From Vitis vinifera (taxonomy: Eukaryota; Streptophyta; Magnoliopsida; Vitales; Vitaceae), in NCBI RefSeq assembly GCF_030704535.1, contig NC_081815.1, forward strand, positions 7,326,501 through 7,390,500: a DNA stretch of 64,000 nt, read 5' to 3'. A program made the position numbers and the translations under genes. The notes beneath the pieces are model-generated. The model saw only the letters and a list, made by a program, of their open reading frames with translations, had not been told where the DNA came from and did no database searches. This document shows positions 10,910 through 23,350 of the stretch, piece after piece; within the stretch, counting starts at the first letter, position 1, and the number at the start of each line of letters is the position of its first letter.

Positions 10910-13900
10910 TTATTCCCCTTCCCAACCAAGTCGACGAGCTCGCCGCTCCCACAAGGAAGTCACCTTCCTCTCCTTGATCAGCAATGCTTCAGCACGCTCC
11001 CTAGCCCCCTCACAAGTTTCAGTGGCAGAATTGCATTTTTCTGCCTCCCTTTGGTACTGGGAAGCCACCCTTTTTGCTTCAAGAAAGGTAATGTTCATAT
11101 GGCGGGCATGCTCTGCAGCAACAGCCTCTTGCAGCTTCAACTCCTCTGTCAGAAGATCCACAAACTGCTTCTCCATCTCCCTCCTGAGATCTGGGTCATC
11201 GCCTCCACAGCCTGTGCCATCACCAAAAATTAAGATCATATGCATAAATGTCATCATAATTCAACAAAAAGTTGAAAAAACACCAGCTAGAAAGCAGGAG
11301 AGGACGGAGAGAGAGAGAGAAAGAGAGAGTGGAACATGAAGGGGTAGGGTAAGGCTGGGGAGATGGTTTATGGAGAATTGCCAAACAGCCGTAGGAACAA
11401 AACAGTTGTAGTGGCTAAACGAATCTGGTTGAGCATTCTCCCAAACTATCCTCTTGCAATACTTATCACCATGCCCTGCTCTTGGCTTGTAATAATTTTA
11501 CTATTTAATGGAAAATTGAGTCTTGACCCTCCTTGCTCATTGTCCACCAAAACTTTGAATTAAAATAGGTAGTCATCGTAACTTTTGGAGATAGGGAAAG
11601 GCATAATGTGGAGATAAGAAGGACAAACAAAGTGTCTCCCTGCATCCTCCAGTTATTATCTTACGGTTTATCACCCACCCAAAAACGAAAGTGCAAAAAT
11701 TTCACAACATGCTCTATAAAATGCAGACATTAAGTTTCACTGACATAAAGAGAATATGACCAACCCTTTAATACACCCGAGGTCTAAAATGGCTATAGTA
11801 CTGTCTTTTCTATTCACCTATCATCTTCTTAGTTTTTATGACTTCATTAAACAATTAAAAGCAAACTATGGCCTGCCATGATCATCCATGGTTTCCATAG
11901 CCTCAACAGTACATCACTGGGTCCTATTGCCTTTCCTAGGAACTTTTCTAACTTTACACACCCTAGACTTTCAAAACACCTTTAATTTTTTCTAACCTCA
12001 TAAGAATTGTCATTTTTATATCTGATAACTAAAGGACATAGACTTCCACCTTTCTCTAAATTTCATCATCTTTCATTAAGGATGTCTAATCCCTCGTCTT
12101 CGATATTGATAATAAAATTTAAGCCTACATTTTCCTTTTTCCTTATTAGCAAGTGTACAAGCATATATTTCAACAACTTTCATGCCTTCCTGTCAATAAA
12201 ACTCATCACACACCCTAAATGTGGCATCCTTTACTACATTTTCCTGTTTCCTCATTCCTATATCTTTTTACAATCTTTCTAATAAGTTTTTATTTATATT
12301 TTTGGCAGGCATAATTATTAGTTGAAGTTCATCATTCCATTAACCTTTTTCAATGACATGTTGGTTATTTAAGAGCCACTTATGCTTTTAATAGAATTGC
12401 TCACTTCATTCCACACAATATTAGCTTCAAATTTAAAATTCCAATTTCCTTCTTTCATCACTATCTTAGAAAGCATCAATTTTATCCGTTCAAGTTCAAA
12501 CCCCTATTTAAACATACATCCTGATTCACAAGGACATGTTAATTATACCTAAGGAAAATAACGATGATCACTCACATTGAACCAGTAAACCTGCTAGGAG
12601 GTTGCTAAGAAATGAAAGAACCATCAGAAGATGTGTTCCCGCCCTAATTTAGAACCTTGTACAATGGACTGTAAGGAAGTAACAGAGTACTAATTTTGTG
12701 TGTGCATGCTCTGGTGTTTGTATTTTATTTCATCAAATGGCAAACCCCAACTTTACAAGTAGATGAAGTGAAACTCAATTCCAGTGCAATATATCCTACG
12801 CGTTTGTTTATGTGTGAACATGCATGCATGAGAAAGAGATGATCAAAAATTTTGATTAGTGTTCTCCAAAATGGCTCAAGCAGTGTCCGACAAGCCATGT
12901 TTGTCTTTGCTCGACAACATCAAGCAATCCCTGAGGACTACACCATCATATGTTGAACATAACAATTCAATTGTACTCTTCAGTCTTAAAAGTTTCTAAG
13001 AACTAATTTGAATAGTATAAAGCATAAGATTCACATTCTCTTTTATAACCATAATTCATATTAATGAATTTGTTGTCGATAAAACAATATCAATTAGATC
13101 ATATAGTTTATTCAGCAATGAAAGAGTTCAGAAAGAAAATTATATATTCCTAAAAGAAGTCTACAAAATTATATCAAGGCCTATTATCAGTAGACCATGT
13201 AGCACATTTGTACCCTAAATCTCAACTATAACATCACAGAAACCAAGAAAAAGTGGCATAATTTTGTGTATTAGCATTTTGCAGCCTTCAAAGTGCAACC
13301 TATTGCATGAATAGATAGTGGAACAGAAACTCAATAAAAAAGACAAGTTCCTTAGAATAAATTCCAATATTATAAAAAAGAAAAGGTCATCAAAACTAAT
13401 ATAAAGGAATAAAAAAAATTCAAAGCACTTCAAATGTTGAGTTTACAGGACGGATTCTAACCTGTGACTGAGAGATTGACCAACCCTGCAAAAGAATAAC
13501 AAAAACCAAAAAGATAACAAGTATCAGTATAGGTTGAAATGGCAAAGTAACACATTTACAACAAAATTGAACATTTAATTTAATACCCAAATCACATTTA
13601 ACAATCAGTAAACTACAAAGCAACAAGAACAACAATAACAAAAAAAAAAAAAAAAAAAAATTTGCAGCAATTTCAAAAGCCAAATTAGTTTTTAGCAAAG
13701 GCCAGCATGATTAGTTGATAGGCTACTGAGTAGATGACCCTCAGTTTAAAGAACAACCACAAGGAGAGCAACCAAACAAATGAGTACATTCCTTTCCAAT
13801 TTATTAACCAATATCGATGCCTCTGTTTTCAATCTTCCTTATACTTTCCACCAACATGAAAGATCTGAAAAGAATAAGACATTTCTACTCCATTTTGAGT

Positions 13901-15294
13901 CATTTCAACAGTTAATAGTACTTCAAAATTTGGACCAATCTATTAATTGTCTGTACCATGTCATGATTGTGAGTGCAGTTTTAGAAGTTTTGTTAAATAC
14001 TGCTGCTCAGCAACACTTACTTTTAAAGAAATAACAAACTATTTCAAGTTAGCCCAGTGCCAAAAAACCCCAGAACCCCTAATTTGTCACTGCTACCTAC
14101 ATGGCGCTTAGTTGTAAAACCAATATATCAGAAAGCACAAAATTTTGCATCTTATCCCACCTTCATAACACCACCACAAAAATTGCAACAAGAAAATTTT
14201 GTTCCTATGAACTATGAAGAAATTCATATCACACAGCAGAAGAAAAATCATCACCAACCATAAAGAATCAACAAAGAAATGCCAAACTTCCCCATGAATC
14301 AGTTTGAGAAACAGTCTCCAGGATTTTCTGACTAACTAAGTTAGCAATTGTGGCAACCATCATTCTATGGTAAAAGAGATCTTTTTCAGCAATAATCAGA
14401 TCAAATCAAACATTTAGATAGTAAAAGGACTAAAATGAACAGATTGATCTTTCTGTAGCTACATACTGTGGGTGCAAGGTCATTTGATCCAGGTACTCAT
14501 AAAGAAAAAAAAGAAAAAAACCTTCAAACAACCCAAGACGGTGCCAAGATAATGCTTAGTGATGCAGACGATATAAAAATGGAAAATAAAGGATCCTCCA
14601 TATCAGATCTTGGTAAATTTCTTAAAAGCTACCAGAGTCTCATTCGATTTATTTATAAAAAATGGCAGATCAACGCAGGAAAAAACCAGTACATGACAGG
14701 ACTCGTTACACTAAGTATTAATGTCGAAATCAAAAATCCAAAAATAGCAACAAAAATATATCCAAATTTCAAACTAAATGAAACGGACACTCCTTAATTT
14801 CACCCTTCTCATACAAACTGAAACCAAAAAGGCAAAAATCCCGAATCCGGCGGGTCACCTCTCCATAGCAGTTATTGCAATACCCACACAAGAACGAGAG
14901 CGCAGAATCCCAAACAGCACTAACAATAAATCAGAACCTCGAAAAGATGTAATGGGTACCCATAAATTTTCATTCAAATCGACAGACAACCAAACAGAAA
15001 CAAAATTCAACACCAACACAGAAACGAAATCAACATCTAAAATCAGAATAAAAATAAATCAAACCCATAAAGAGAGGTAGAGAAAGAGGGAAGAATACCA
15101 GGAGCAATCTTGAGAAGAGACAAAGGAGGAGGGCAATCACAGATGCAAGGAGCACAAGAGGAGGATGCGTTTTCTCCCGACCCCATAGCCTTCTTGAGCC
15201 GCCAATACCAAGCAGGTCCAGACACACACAAAGCCGACAGCACTGCAAACACCACAAGACAACACCTCACGCAACCTCCCGATCTCCGAGACAT
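10910..15294 (-). CDS. DUF1068 family plant membrane protein (173 aa, three exons)
   Basis: Plant-specific protein of unknown function. Minus-strand exons are 15099-15294, 13462-13485 (24 bp) and 10910-11211; lengths sum to 522, giving 173 residues plus stop. The start is the ATG at 15292-15294. The N-terminus MSRRSGGCVRCCLVV has a basic leader and one hydrophobic segment (about residues 10-30), predicting a single-pass signal anchor. A Cys/Pro-rich stretch follows (CAPCICDCPPP, 47-57), then IAPGLVNLSVT across the microexon, then a charged, probably coiled-coil region (EMEKQFVDLLTEELKLQEAV through ERRARRLGWEGE). Both the CDCPPP block and the EMEKQFVDLLTEELKLQEAV block are typical of DUF1068. 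Removing the microexon would keep the frame but delete the IAPG-to-CGGDDPD linker. I know of no defined biochemical activity. Confidence in family and model is high; function is unknown. Confidence 0.9.
11212..13461 (-). other. DUF1068 intron 2
   Basis: Bounded by GT (13460-13461) and AG (11212-11213) on the minus strand. It has a purine-rich GA run near 11300-11330. An open plus-strand stretch at 12007-12282 resembles nothing I know. No other feature is seen. Confidence 0.75.
13486..15098 (-). other. DUF1068 intron 1
   Basis: Bounded by GT (15097-15098) and AG (13486-13487) on the minus strand. It contains a poly-A/T run near 13640-13662 and otherwise nothing recognisable. Open plus-strand stretches here look like chance. 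Confidence 0.75.
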
Positions 15295-16603
15295 CTCTCT
15301 CCTCCTTTCCCCCTCTCCCTCCGTCTCCGTCTCCCTCTCTGTGTGTGAGATCTAATGCAGTGATTGTTAGGGGCAATCAGCAACCACTTTTCTCTTTCTA
15401 ACTTTTTGAAGAAGTCATTTTCACAAGGTGCTGTGGAAATTATGGGCTACACACGCCTACAAAATTACCAAACCCACTGTCCACCTTTTTGTAATATAGC
15501 TGTGAGGATAATGGAAGATACAGTGAGGTCCCAAGCTTCAACTCTGATCCGATTCACAATCCCCCACTTGCATTTCTGCAATTTCCACTGCTTCTTTATG
15601 AGTTATTTCTTATGAGGGGTGTGAGACTCAAGAATTTCATTTCTTTGACTGTCTTCTTCACATTTTTATTTTTTATTTTTATAATTTTTTTCTTCGGACA
15701 GTTGAGCAAGTGTCGGTGAGCATTGTCTGAGCTTTGCATCTCCTAAATCGAAGATCCAAAACTTCGGCAATGTGCTTTCTATTTTTTAATATTTTATTTT
15801 ATTTTTTATAAACTAAAATCAAATTATTTTAATTTTTCAGAAGAGCTTTTTCTCCACCCAAGTTAAAAAAAATAAAAAAACAAAGTACGTAAAAAACATG
15901 TTTTAAGATGTTTTCTATCCTAAAAAAATAGAAAACATGATTGTTTTTGGGGAAAAATCTTAGTTATTTTTATTTTTTTTAAATTAATTTTAAAAATAAT
16001 TATATAAATATGTAAAATAATTAAAAATAAATATTAAATATAAAAAAAATTATTTTAAAATATATTAAAAACATTTCAAGTTTATAAAGAGGCTTTTGTT
16101 ATACAAAACATTAGAAAACAAATTTTCAAAATTATTTTTTAAAACTAATTTCAAAAACAATTTCTAACCAATGCCTTTTATTTTTAAAAACAAAAAATAT
16201 AATATTTTCAGATAATATTTTTTTAAATTATTTTTACTTATTTTCTTAAGGTTTTTTGAAAAATAATTATATATATGTGAAAAATAATTAGAAATAAAAC
16301 ACTACATATAAAACTTATTTTTAAAATATATTTAAAAATATAGAAAATAGGTTAAAACTATTTCAACTTCCAAATAAACTTTTATTCTACAAAATATTAT
16401 AAAATAATTTTTAAAAATTATTATCAAAAACTATTTTTGAAAACTCTTTCTAACATAGCAGTATTATCATTTTTTTTGCAAAATATAATGGAAAAAAACT
16501 TAAAACAAGAACATTCTTTAATACTAACTTAAGTTCTTAGAAAATTATTCAGTTAAAATATATCAAGAAACAAATTTCTTCCATTTGAATTTCATAAAAT
16601 AAA

Positions 16604-16637
<34 letters not shown>

Positions 16638-16909
16638 AAAACTCCCTAAATTTTTACATTGATGACCAAATAAAAGAAAAAATTTATGATTTTTTTTATT
16701 AAATATTTCTCTTTATTTTCTTTCTTTCAATCTTTTGGAAATCTAAGTATAACATAATAACTTTTTATTTATTTATTTAACTTTTGTACATAAAACCAAT
16801 TAGAGAAAAAAAAATTGTAACTTTTTTTTCTCACCTTTTTATTTCATACTTTCATTTTTCCTCTATTTTTTGTTAGGAAGGAAAATTGTTTTACTTTTCT
16901 TTTTCTTTG
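15295..16909. other. AT-rich intergenic region upstream of DUF1068
   Basis: A CT-rich block (15296-15345) just upstream of the DUF1068 start is probably its 5' untranslated leader. Beyond about 15650 the DNA becomes very AT-rich and includes a tandem duplication (15960-16470) and an (AT)n run (16604-16630). No genes are recognised. Confidence 0.6.
15960..16470. repeat. Diverged tandem duplication, about 265-bp period
   Basis: The stretch 15995-16180 is repeated, diverged, at about 16262-16460. Shared landmarks in order are ATAATTATATA, TAAAATATAT, CATTTCAAG/TATTTCAAC, a TTTATTCTACAAAA-like segment and CTAACATAG/CTAACCAATG. Alignment was by eye; exact edges are uncertain. Confidence 0.55.
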
Positions 16910-16914
16910 GTATC
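16910..16914. other. Target-site duplication, left copy
   Basis: GTATC directly precedes the TG of the left LTR and matches the right copy exactly. Confidence 0.9.
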
Positions 16915-17940
16915 TGTGGACCCCGCATTTCGGCTCAATGCGTTTCCCACTCGAAGGCGAGCTCGATTTTTATTTGAAAATTTGATTTTATTGATTATAA
17001 AATGACTTGGAGTCGCCACTTATTTTTGTTTTATTTTTAAAAGGGTAAACAAAATAAGAAAGAAAAACCCTAAGTGTGACTCCTTACTTTGGAAAAGGTG
17101 GCCTGTGAAAAACCGGGTCGGGTTCGGGGGTCAGGTTACTTATCAGGAAGGTACGGTAAAAACCGTAGCACCCCTCTAAGTCCCTAAAGACGGGTCTCTA
17201 CTAATAAAATAAAGCAATCATGGCAGTGGACGAGTAGATCAATGAGTACCCAGAATAAATCATGCACACGTGAGAATCAAAATATGCTTGGACAATTACC
17301 AAAGTGAAAGTAGGTGCGTACCCGGGGCAACGAGCCACCATGCGCTATCAAGAGAGAGGTTAGTGCACAATTAAGAAATAATAGCATGCATGTCGGAGAG
17401 CAGGATAAATAAATCATATATGATAACCAAGTCAATCAATCAAATCAATCAATAGATCATAAGATCATGTATGTGAGGCCCCCACCAAAGCCCGATTAAT
17501 CTTGCATGAATTAATATCACAAATTCCATTATTTAGGAATTATGAAGATTCATCATTCTTGCTTGTATAAAAATTAAAAGAAATATAACATTATTTAAAA
17601 ATCGGAGTGAAATTAAAATTGTTCGAGAGAAAATTAGATTTTTGATTATTTGGAAATTGAAGTCTCGAAAGTTATTTGAAGACTGGAGTCTTGAGAATTA
17701 AATTTAAGAATTGGAATTTTGGATATTAAATTTGAAAGAAATTAGAATTTTGGAAATTAAATTTGAAAGAAATTGGAAATCAAAATTTTAAAGAATTATT
17801 TAAAAAAGGAATTTAAAAAAAAGAATTTGAGGATAGAATTTTGGAAAATTCGAACTTTGGAGAATTATTTGAAAATGAAAATTTGTTTTGAAAAAAAAAG
17901 AAAAAAAAATAAAAATAAAAATAAACTTTGATAAAATAAA

Positions 17941-17971
<31 letters not shown>

Positions 17972-19569
17972 TAAATGAATAAATAAGTAAATAAAATGGA
18001 TAAGTGGGCTGCCCGTGAATAAAGGTGGATTGGAGAAAAGTTATGGAAAAAGTGAGAGAGAGAAAAAGAATTGCATAAATGATTAAATAATGGTTTGGTG
18101 GTGAAATGAGATTCAAACTTATTATTATTTTTTCATGACCCACTTTCCCATAACTCTTCCAGATTTGGGCTAAATAATTGAAGTTAATTTACACCACATG
18201 CAGAATGCCAGCCACAGTCACATATATGACGATAAAAAGCTATTAGAATGGGCGCTTTGACTTTTGTGGGAAACACGCGTATCATCCTCAACTGCGTGGG
18301 ATGCTTGAAGGACCAAATAAAAATATATATATATATATATGGCGTTGCAGAACCTGGTGTCGAGCTGTTGAACGACGAGGCTAAAATCGCGAGAAGCCTT
18401 GTGGAGAAGAGTGTAGCAGAAGACCCAGCGCGGCTCTGGAGGGAGCTGCTTCTTGGGATGGCAATCCGCCATTTTCAGCTTCAACAGCGGGTATATGTCA
18501 CCCGGATAGGTCAAAATCGCTCCCAAACTGCCCATTTTCTCCACATTCCTCTGTGTTTCGAGATTTGAAATTCGAGATTTGGAAATAGAGGTGTGACGGG
18601 CATGAAAAAAATTAAGAAGATGACAAGCTGAAGGTGGGCGTGCTCGTGAGACTTCATGTACATGGAAAAAAATGAAGAAATGAGCTAAAGATGGGTATCA
18701 GTGATGGAAATGGGTATGATAGATAGGGGCGTGAGAGAAACGAGAACGGTGATCTTGACTCGCGAAGGCTGCCGTGAGAGGCCATGACTCACCCTTCTTC
18801 CTTATAGCTCATGCATTTAGATGAGTATCGAAAAACAGAGGAAAATTATAGCAAAGAGACATCTCCACAAACAGAGCATAATAACACGAATAGCATAGGA
18901 TGTCCGTCAAGGTTTCACCGCATAAATTATTAGTGAGTTGGCTGATTGAGTCGGAGAGACCAAATCGAATATGAACAAAACATGATTTTCATGCACTCAC
19001 AATACGAACAAAACAGAGTAAAAACATCTTTTAGCAAAATGCAATGGAATACCTAATATAAAACAATAACAAGCAACCCATATCCATCTCAAAGATCCCC
19101 AAGTAAATCAAAAGTGTAGCTTTAAGCCCACACTCGGTCTAAATGATGCAAAGAAACCAGTGAAGAGTAAGGTAAAAAAAAGAATAATGAGGAAAACAAA
19201 GACCTTGAACCCACACTTACCTTTTGATCTTCTCTTAAAAGAGTTTGTTTTTGCTTTGAGCTGGCTGTGTCTCCCTTGGAAAACAGTTCTTCAAAGCTCC
19301 GCAACCCCCCACCAGCTTTGTTCTTTTTTCCCTCCCCGAGCTCTCTCCCCTCTCTCGTAATCCTCTGTCCTCCTTCCTTCTTTTCTGTCCCCTCTGTTCC
19401 CCTCTTCTTGCCGCAAGCCAGCCGTATCCCGTCCCATCTGCAGCCCCCAAAAGCTCTGCCTTCTCCCCTGCAGCTTCAGAGCCCCCAAACACAGCCCTCC
19501 CATCATGTCGAGCCCCGGGAAATGAAAATTAAAATTCAAAAGAAGGGTCCCTGCTTCCGGGGGTCTACA
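16915..19569 (-). repeat. 3' LTR of the retrotransposon (left end)
   Basis: 2655 bp, collinear with the right LTR at a constant offset of 16,402. In the parts compared by eye I saw one difference (TTGATTAT here, TTAATTAT in the other). It contains a GAAATTGGAAATT-rich stretch, an (AATA)n run near 17936-17975 and a short (AT)n run at 18327-18340. Open frames found in both LTR copies are shared only because the DNA is duplicated. Confidence 0.95.
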
Positions 19570-19570
19570 A

Positions 19571-19585
19571 ATATGCCCCTCTTTG
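19571..19585 (-). other. Polypurine tract next to the 3' LTR
   Basis: The minus strand reads CAAAGAGGGGCATAT immediately before the 3' LTR. The purine run AAAGAGGGG is the expected plus-strand primer; a short AT spacer separates it from the LTR. Confidence 0.7.
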
Positions 19586-20019
19586 ATAGAGTTCACGAGT
19601 GTAAGGAATGTGAACACTAGAGTGAAAAAGAAGTGTGAAAAGTGAGTGAAATGAAGTGAACTCTATCAAAGAACAAAGAAAGACCCCCGAACCCAAAAGG
19701 TACAAGTAGAACACAAACTCACTCGAGGCTCCAAAATTCTAAGAGAGGCTCAAGGCGCCTCAAAAGCTGCATCGAGGACCCAGACTCCCTCTAAGACATC
19801 TCTAAAAGTGACCCAAGAGATCAACGTCAAAGATGAGTAACGGTCGAACCACCCTGGAGTACGAGATGAATATGAGATAAGCACCAGGTAACGAAGTGAG
19901 GAAAGCCGAGGACGAATGCAAAACCCTGAAGGTAAGATGTGCAATGCCAGTGGGCATGAACGCCAGGAGTTGTGACTCCGGATGACAAGACCGACTCTAG
20001 GCACTAAACTGAGAAAATA

Positions 20020-21480
20020 AAAGCTCTGAAAGCCAAACCGAAAAGCTAACTCTAATCACTAAACCAAAAAAGTAAAAGCTCTGGAAGCCAAACCAAAAAA
20101 ACTAACTCTAAAAGCTAAACTAGAGAATAACAGCTCTGGAAGCACACCAAAAACTAACTCTAAAAGCTAAACTAGAAAATAACAGCTCTGGAAGCCAAAC
20201 CAAAAAGCTAACCCTAAACACTGAACTAGAAGGTAATAGCCCGAGAAGCTTAAACAAGATGACGGTAATGGCTCTGGAAGCCTAAATAAGATGACAGTAA
20301 TGGATCTGGAAGCCTAAACAAGATGACGGTGATGGCTCTGGAAGCCTAAACGAGACGACAGTAATGGCTCTGGAAGCCTAAACGAGACGACAGTGATGGC
20401 TCTGGAAGCTTAAACAAGACGACAGTGATGGCTCTGGAAGCTTAAACAAGACGACAGTGATGGCTTTGGAAGCCTAAACAAGATGACAGTGATGGCTCTG
20501 GAAGCCTAAACAAGATGACAGTGATGGCTCTAGAAGCCTAAACAAGACGATAGTGATGGCTCTGGAAGCTTAAACAAGACGACAGTGATGGCTCTGGAAG
20601 CTTAAACAAGACGACAGTGATGGCTCTGAAAGCCTAAACAAGATGACAGTGATGACTCTGAAAGCCTAAACAGGATGACAGTGATGGCTCTGGAAGCCTA
20701 AACATGATGACAGTGATGGCTCTGAAAGCCTAAACAGGATGACAATGATGGCTCTGGAAGCCAAAACGAGATGATAGAAATGGCTCTGGAAGCCTAAACA
20801 AGATGACAGTAATGGCTCTGGAAGCCAAAACAAGATGACGGTAATGGCTCTGAAAGCCTAAGCAAGATGACGGTGATGGCTCTGAAAGCCTAAACAGGAT
20901 GACAGTGATGGCTCTGGAAGCCTAAACATGATGACAGTGATGGCTCTGAAAGCCTAAACAGGATGACAATGATGGCTCTGGAAGCCAAAACGAGATGATA
21001 GAAATGGCTCTGGAAGCCTAAACAAGATGACAGTAATGGCTCTGAAAGCCAAAACAAGATGACGGTAATGGCTCTGAAAGCCTAAGCAAGATGACGGTGA
21101 TGGCTCTGGAAGCCAACCAAGATGATAGTGATGGCTCTGGAAGCCTAAACAAGACGACAGTGATGGCTTTAGAAGCCTAAACGAGATGACAGTGATGGCT
21201 CTGGAAGCCTAAACGAGATGATAGTGATGGCTCTGGAAGCCTAAACGAGATGATAGTGATGGCTCTGAATGCCGAAACTAAGAGAAGTAGTGATGATGAC
21301 TTTGAACGTCAAACTGAGAAGTGATAACGACTCTGAACGCCGAAACCAAGGATGCGACTCTGAATGTCAATCTGAAAATCGACGATGGCTCTGAATGCCG
21401 AAACTAAGAAGTGATGATGATGACTCTGAACGTCAAACTGAGAAAAAACAATAATAGCTCTGGAAGCCAAATCAAAAGGC
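20020..21480. repeat. Tandem repeat array, about 32-33-bp unit with higher-order structure
   Basis: About 30 units of the type GATGACAGTGATGGCTCTGG + AAGCCTAAACAA run from about 20250 to 21290. Less regular, longer units of the same GCTCTGGAAGCC core flank them (20020-20240 and 21290-21480). A seven-unit block (about 20653-20876) is repeated almost exactly at 20877-21100, an offset of 224 = 7 x 32. Variants AAGCTTAAAC and AAGCCAAAAC recur in order in both copies. Confidence 0.9.
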
Positions 21481-21539
21481 TAACTCTAAACACTAAACTA
21501 TAAGGCCCATAGGTGAAGACCTACGGTGGTGATGAATCT

Positions 21540-21990
21540 GAAACAAAGGGAGATGCCCTAAGCGAACTGACGGTAGGGGAATGCCCTAAACAAACTGAAA
21601 ATAGGGGGATGCCCTAAACGTAAATAACAGTAGGGAGATGCCCTAAACAAAATGACAGTGGGGGGATGCCCCAAACGAAATGACAATGGGGGAATGCCCC
21701 AAACGAAATGACAATGGGGGGATGCCCCAAACGTAAAAGACAGTGGGGGGATGCCCCAAACGAAATGACAGTGGGGGGATGCCCCAAACGGAAATGACAG
21801 TGGGGGGATGCCCCAAAAGAAATGACAGTGGGGGGGGATGCCCCAAACGAAATGACAATGGGGGGATGCCCCAAACGAAAAGACAGTGGGGGGGATGCCC
21901 CAAACGTAAATGACAGTGAGGGAATGCCCCAAACGAAAAATGACAGTGGGGGGATGCCCCAAACGTAAAGATAGTGGCAATAGGGGGATG
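21540..21990. repeat. Tandem repeat array, about 28-bp unit
   Basis: About 15 units of GGGGGATGCCCCAAACGAAA + TGACAGTG, spaced 28-31 bp, with early units reading ATGCCCTAAAC. GGGG/CCCC inside each unit gives a small inverted repeat (GGGGGATGCCCC). The array leaves all minus-strand frames open because the unit contains no stop in that direction. Confidence 0.9.
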
Positions 21991-22059
21991 CCCTATGAAG
22001 ATCAAGAAGTAGATCAAGTAGTGAGGGAATCTGCAAATGATCCGATGAACTCAGGGATG

Positions 22060-23350
22060 GGGGTATGCCCCAGCGTGGCATGTCGCTGCAAATCTCAATC
22101 CGCTGGAAATGGTTGAAAGGGACTCTACGAGTCTCGGACGATGCTCCGCCGAGAGCTCATATCGATGAAAAGCTCAGGAATAACGGTCAATGAAGCGAAT
22201 ACAATATATCTCGATCGAGTGATGGGAACTGTAACGGATATGTGAGGGAACGATCGCCTCCAGGGCTAAATGAAGGCAATATGCCCCAGTATGACATCAG
22301 ATGTATCCGATCTGCCCCGATGACCCGAGAATAACACCAATGGGACGCGTAACAGATCTGATATGTACCCCTCTGAAATGATGACGCGGGAAATCCAGGC
22401 ACCAGAGACAACTCCATCCAGGAATCACGACTACACAAAAGGGTATGAATCTGGCTGAATGACTCAAGAGAGGCTCCTCGGAGTGTCCGGACAAAATGAA
22501 GTCGAACATCGACCTGGCGCGTATCCCATAACCGTGGATGATCATGTAAACCAGTGGGGATCTATAAATCTCGATCAAGATGGGGAATATGCCCCAGTGT
22601 GGCATCGAGAATGTAACATGTCGAAAAATCAGATGAGCTCAGGTCATCCATGCCTGGCTAGATGGCTCTCGATAGGCTCCACTAAGGAACCATCGTGAGG
22701 ATAACGAGTATATCATCATCTTTGCATACATCTCGCCAAATAAGGATAAGCACGCGACTCCCTCATGATCTGTAAATCTCATCCGAATCGAAATATGCCC
22801 CTGTATGGCATCGAAATGTAGGATAGGTCGGAGATCAGATAGCATGGAATCATCTATCCTCGAACCTGTGACCTCTGCGAAGATCCATAGAGATCCTCCG
22901 AAACGGAATATGCCCCAGTATGGCATCAGGTGCGTGACAGGTCCGAAGAACAAATGTCGTGAAAACATCCATCATCGCACACGTGACCTCTATGAAAGTC
23001 CGTAAATCTCGTCCGGAACGGAAAATATGCCCCAGTATGGGCATCGGATGCACGACAGGTCAAAAATCAAGCGACAAGAAATCATCTATCATCGAACATG
23101 TAACAATGGTCGTCCGAATCCATAACTGAATTATGCACACATGTCTAAAATGTGCCTCCCAGATGGAGAGGCATGATGGAATCCAAGTGTCGAGAAGTGC
23201 GGACCCGGCTGGGTGGATCTCAGAGACTCCGTAAGGTAACGATCATGTCCACGTCTCGATGAGCATCCAGTAAGTGATGATCGCGCAAGTCCGTGAGGAT
23301 CCATGAACCTCCAAATGAAATGGGATATGCCCCAGTGTGGTACCAGAGGT
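22060..23350. repeat. Degenerate dispersed repeat centred on ATATGCCCCAGTATGGCATC
   Basis: The phrase occurs, with changes, near 22064, 22280, 22586, 22792, 22908, 23026 and 23325. Spacings are about 118, 205 or 300 bp, suggesting an older tandem array with a unit near 100-118 bp. Following text often includes CGAACC/TGTGACC and AAATCTCGTCCG-like segments. Confidence 0.65.

Noticed and set aside
12007..12282. 91-codon plus-strand frame in a DUF1068 intron
   Set aside because: Hydrophobic and low in complexity, typical of translated AT-rich intron; no family resemblance.
17865..19620. Several open frames repeated at 34267-35995
   Set aside because: They occur twice only because they lie in the two LTRs; low-complexity or antisense composition, no known domain.
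20250..21290. Regular 32-bp repeats that could suggest a CRISPR array
   Set aside because: The units are directly adjacent with no unique spacers, and they lie within a plant retrotransposon's 3' region.
21558..22081. Long minus-strand frames of the FGASPHCHF type
   Set aside because: They arise from a stop-free 28-bp tandem repeat and overlap one another in all frames; no family resemblance.
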